Source: Epiperipatus broadwayi
Lineage: Eukaryota > Onychophora > Udeonychophora > Euonychophora > Peripatidae
Direction: 5' to 3'
DNA length: 64,000 nt
Assembly: GCA_028023455.1 (NCBI GenBank)
Contig: JAQFVV010006544.1
Location: 558,001-622,000 of the forward strand
Below, in pieces: positions 60,473 to 64,000 of this stretch; the stretch's first letter is position 1, and the number at the start of each line of letters is the position of its first letter. A program made the position numbers and the translations under genes. The notes under the pieces were generated by a model. The model was not told the DNA's origin and searched no databases. It worked only from the letters and a program-made list of their open reading frames with translations.

Positions 60473-62095
60473 CATTTTAATATCTACATGGTATTTGAAT
60501 ATGCCACACACTGGGCAGCCATTTTAACATTCTACCCACAATCTTATTCAAAGAATTTAGTATGTACAAGTTATTACCCTAAGCTTCGAGTACGTATACT
60601 TATGAGCAAAGGCCGAAGCCCCTCTCAAGTGCCAATCTTATCCATTAATAAGAATTATACATCTCGAAAGCACAAACAAAAGTTCCCATGGACACTTTGG
60701 GTATTTTATCCGAACTAGCTCAATCTCTAGGGTCTGGGAAAACAATGTTTATCAGGAGAACAAAGCTATGGGTGATCTTATTAAGAGACGCCTTATATCT
60801 ATAATTATAATTTCTATCTAAAACCAATCCTATTACAATAGCCCATCAGGTAACAGAAACCTAGAATGTAAATAATATATATAAGTTGTAATTAATTCTA
60901 AGATTTATTAGCACCCGTACACATATCTCAATATCTTAAACATACAATTCATTCATTCCGCTACATATATATATAATTAATACACATTAACGAAAGAGTG
61001 CAATTACACGTCAGAGTTGTATCTTATTAAATAATTTAATAAATTATTAATTACTTTATGTAAATTGAAATAACACATGTTTCTTTAGCCATTACTAAAT
61101 GTTCATTTAAGGCAGATTAAGAAAAGGTCAAAGTTACCTCTTAAGAGCAAATGTTCATGTGGTTGAGGCTAATAATCTATAAGCTTACGGTGTAGAGATG
61201 TTGGTTTTAACGAAAGTCGATCCGAACGATGATGACGGGTTCTGACATTCTGTCCAAAACAATCCCTACTAGAGGTTAAGTAGACGAGTTTGACTTGATT
61301 GTGAGCAGTTGTAGTTGTTTAGAGTTCTGTGGCCATTACGCTTGGTTGACTAAATGGCAAATCCATAAATAAAGTCCAGGCGGGTCCCACAATAGCTGTC
61401 CATTGAGCGGTCTAATGACCCACATGATTATTTTTACCCCGCATGTATACGGAGTACATTATGAATAATTTTCTTTTATTAATAATTAGTTTATACTTTT
61501 TTCTCTGCTTCCCTCTATCACTTCACTGCTTTTTCTAATTTTTAATCACTACTAAATCACAGAAAAAATATAGTTCTATTCTTTAATGCTCTTTAACCTC
61601 ACTTCTTTTCTATTCCTACGCCGATGACCAGATCTCAAGAATGCTTTTAACTTTCATTGTTCTAAAAATACTCTTGACCAGTTCTAAGAATTCCGGTGGA
61701 CAATCATTAACTGAAACCGACGCTGCACAACTTTCTATTTTATTTATTAATTCTCCAGTCCGAGATGTTTGATGGGTTTTTATTAAGAAACACGTGTTAT
61801 CACTGGCATTTAAATCTATCTTACGATATTAATAAACGAAATATCTATTTGAAACACAAATAAATAAAAAAAAACGCAACTCTACATTTTCATATATAAA
61901 TCTGTTAGTAATTCTCACACATAATACCACGTACAATGAATATATATATATACATTCATACCTTTAATTTATTAACGTACTTCATTCATGCTCTTGTGTA
62001 ACAGGGTTTGAATGACTTTGTAAATTTTACCGCATTGACCTATTTAATTCACAACAACACTAACAATTAACCCCATATTCGAACCCAGCTACTGT
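60473..62095 (-). repeat. LTR-like direct repeat, copy 2 (5' LTR on the minus strand)
   Basis: Partner of 56071-57735. Differences include small indels (for example loss of 'gggtg' type bases near 60770 and a shortened ctctacat block near 61880). Both copies share cgggttctgacattctgtcc and gcatgtatacggagtacat landmarks in identical order. Confidence 0.8.
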
Positions 62096-64000
62096 TACAA
62101 TGTATAAGAACTATAGTGTTGCATGCCTATAAATCTTAAGAGAAGGTAAATTTCTCATCCAAAGTTCCCATATTCTTGGAAAAATATTTAATTAGTGGAA
62201 TCAAAGTTTACAATATAATACTTTATAAACTATATATTATTAGAGAATGAGTTACTTTTATAAAGTGTCTGAAAGATCATTTAGCAGACTTAAACAAAGA
62301 TGGACGTAGTTTCTAATGCAAAACAATATGATATGATTAAGGGAAAAGGTAAACTAACTTTAAAAAGTTATTTTATTAGTTCCACATATTCTTTTCACCT
62401 TTAACTTGACAATTAGCAGAATTGTTTTTTGGGCAAGTTGAATACACATTGAATTCCGTTTCTATTTTCACCAAGTTTAGTTTGAATGATGTTTCTAATT
62501 GGAGATAAAAGTATTGTGCTACAATAAAGAAGTCGTTAGATATTTGATTGTTTGAGAGAACTTTAAGGAGGTCAAAAATAATTGAATAGGTAGTACAAGA
62601 GCTGCGCTTTAGCTGCATGCAGGGATATTTGGAGAAAAGTGATTAGATAGTTGATTTTAGAATCATGCATCCTTGCCATTGAATTTTGAATAGATGTTGA
62701 AAGAATATATTACTAAACAAATAATTCGTTATTAAGGTATAAGGATAGAAAATTACAATAGCAGGTTATTAGCAAAGATGACTCTTGATAACAAAAAAAT
62801 TAACCTTGAACTTTATAGAGAAGCAGGAGTAATTATTTGCTTTGGCAAGAGTATATTAAATGCTTGAAGAATGGGTTATTGGAATTATAATATTTACTTA
62901 GAAATGATTTGCTGATTATTTTTTTATTTATTGTAGAGCAGTTCTTTGACAGGTATTGTGACACCTTGGATTGTGCAGCGTTTGAAAAGCATAGTATATT
63001 CATTTTTAAGTAGATTGAGAAAATATATGAAGTTTTTATCAGGATATAAATATTGATGGAATAAGAATTCATTTTTTATCTATTCTAATATTTGGAGTGT
63101 CTAATTTTATTCTACACATTGTAATGGATTCATTACATCTAATGACTTATTGCATAATTATTTGAAAGTTGGTTGTTTGAAATTTAATTTCTTACAAAGA
63201 AAAAATTAGGGGGTAACATTATGAAGTAATAAAGATCGTATAGAAAAGTTACAAACAGGCATGTGATCTATAAAACCTCTTGTAGAAAATTGTTCATTTT
63301 AATACATTGACCTATTGAGCTTTTTATATCATTAAAATGCATATTATATAGTTATTTTTAAAAATACCATAAAAGCATTTTGTTTTGTTTTTTAAAAAAG
63401 TAGTATTAATATGAAAATATGATTATTAGCTCTCCAAATATTTCAGTGAAGTGCTGAGATCTTTCCCAAATTTAGCAAACGCAATAGAGGTCATATTGTC
63501 TATAAGATTAATAAAAGTCGTAATGAAAACGTTTTTATTATATATTTTTTAAAAATAAGATGTCATCAAGATAGATTTCTGACAATAATACAGTATTCAT
63601 GAATGATCGATTTTCTTTTTGGGCGTTTTATATTTCTTGATTTTAAAAACTAATTGTATTTTTAATGTTTTTACTATTGTTTCAAGATATCTGAATGCAA
63701 TATATTTTATTATTATTATTTTTAAGTCCAAAATTTAGTAATCAATAATTATTTAGTTAGTACATAATATCCTCTTAAAAAAAAGATTGCAGTTATAAGT
63801 ACTTCATATTATTAATAAAAAAGTTTGCAAGAAAAATGTAGTTAAATTACTATTATAGAGCAAGAAAAATGTAGTTAAATTACTTTTATAGAATATTTAT
63901 GAAATAAGTCGCCAACAAATATGTTTCAGTCTTTTCTGTCTTTAAAATATAGTAATCCAAACTTGAATGTTTTAAATATGAAATACAATAATATAAAATC
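62096..64000. other. No gene recognised
   Basis: Two minus-strand open frames (62376-62618 and 62833-63072, 80 and 79 codons) lie close together in the same orientation, and readings between them are partly open. I recognise no domain. They could be remnants of one decayed coding sequence or chance. The remainder is AT-rich. Confidence 0.4.
63827..63892. repeat. 33-bp tandem duplication
   Basis: Units 63827-63859 and 63860-63892, each starting gcaagaaaaatgtagttaaa, differ at one base. Confidence 0.92.

Larger units (their letters stand above)
56071..62095 (-). mobile_element. Deleted LTR retrotransposon
   Basis: Two 1.6-kb direct repeats flank 2.7 kb of internal DNA. On the minus strand the order is 5' LTR (62095-60473), about 2 kb without recognisable coding, gag-like fragment, purine tract, 3' LTR (57735-56071). 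Directly after the 5' LTR, the minus strand reads tggcagaccaacgaacgggg, whose leading TGG could begin a tRNA primer-binding site, but the tRNA was not identified. No pol is present, so the element depends on others or is dead. No target duplication was found. An alternative is a tandem segmental duplication of another element. Confidence 0.65.

Noticed and set aside
1-64000. CRISPR arrays, bacterial operons or prophage
   Set aside because: Spliced exons, SINE, LINE and hAT elements show a eukaryotic genome, and the tandem repeats lack unique spacers.

Overview
The window is AT-rich eukaryotic nuclear DNA. It has long A/T runs, TA microsatellites, GT-AG introns and many interspersed repeats. 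Coding content is minimal. The only host gene I can identify is the 3' end of a ubiquilin gene on the + strand. Its C-terminal UBA domain is split between an 85-nt exon at 23359-23443 and the terminal exon at 41856-41920, separated by an 18.4-kb intron. The peptide (FGDVNAAVERLL where vertebrate ubiquilins have a TGGD-type sequence) suggests an invertebrate, most likely an arthropod. I cannot name a species. No earlier ubiquilin exon was recognised in the first 23.3 kb, so that stretch is either a very long upstream intron or contains exons I missed.

Layout. 1-23 kb: gene-free AT-rich DNA with small tandem repeats, several terminal-inverted-repeat elements (6.7, 7.1-8.3 and 12.6-13.6 kb), a hAT-type element (16.9 kb), a foldback (18.3 kb) and a 170-bp element with a decayed hammerhead-ribozyme core (15.2 kb). 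23.4-41.9 kb: the last ubiquilin intron. It is packed with mobile DNA: a 138-bp tandem repeat, a TA-flanked TIR transposon with a MITE nested inside it, two hAT-type elements with 8-bp target duplications, a palindromic element carrying two hammerhead ribozyme motifs, and a 5.3-kb composite retroelement. The composite is bracketed by a perfect 15-bp direct repeat. In it, inverted Penelope-like GIY-YIG endonuclease fragments are interrupted by an almost complete but dead APE-type LINE. 41.9-56 kb: ubiquilin 3' UTR, a SINE with an 18-bp target duplication, then gene-free AT-rich DNA. 56.1-62.1 kb: two 1.6-kb LTR-like direct repeats flank a gag-like coiled-coil pseudogene, giving a deleted LTR retrotransposon. 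62.1-64 kb: nothing recognised.

The most notable signal is the hammerhead ribozyme family at 32.7-33.06 kb and 15.2 kb. Stem I, the CUGANGA and GAAA cores, a covarying stem II and a minimal stem III with a GUC cleavage triplet can all be read by eye. The monomer size and the minimal stem III fit animal retrozymes or Penelope-associated ribozymes, and Penelope-type endonuclease fragments lie within 6 kb. All coordinates come from reading by eye; no alignment, folding or database search was run.
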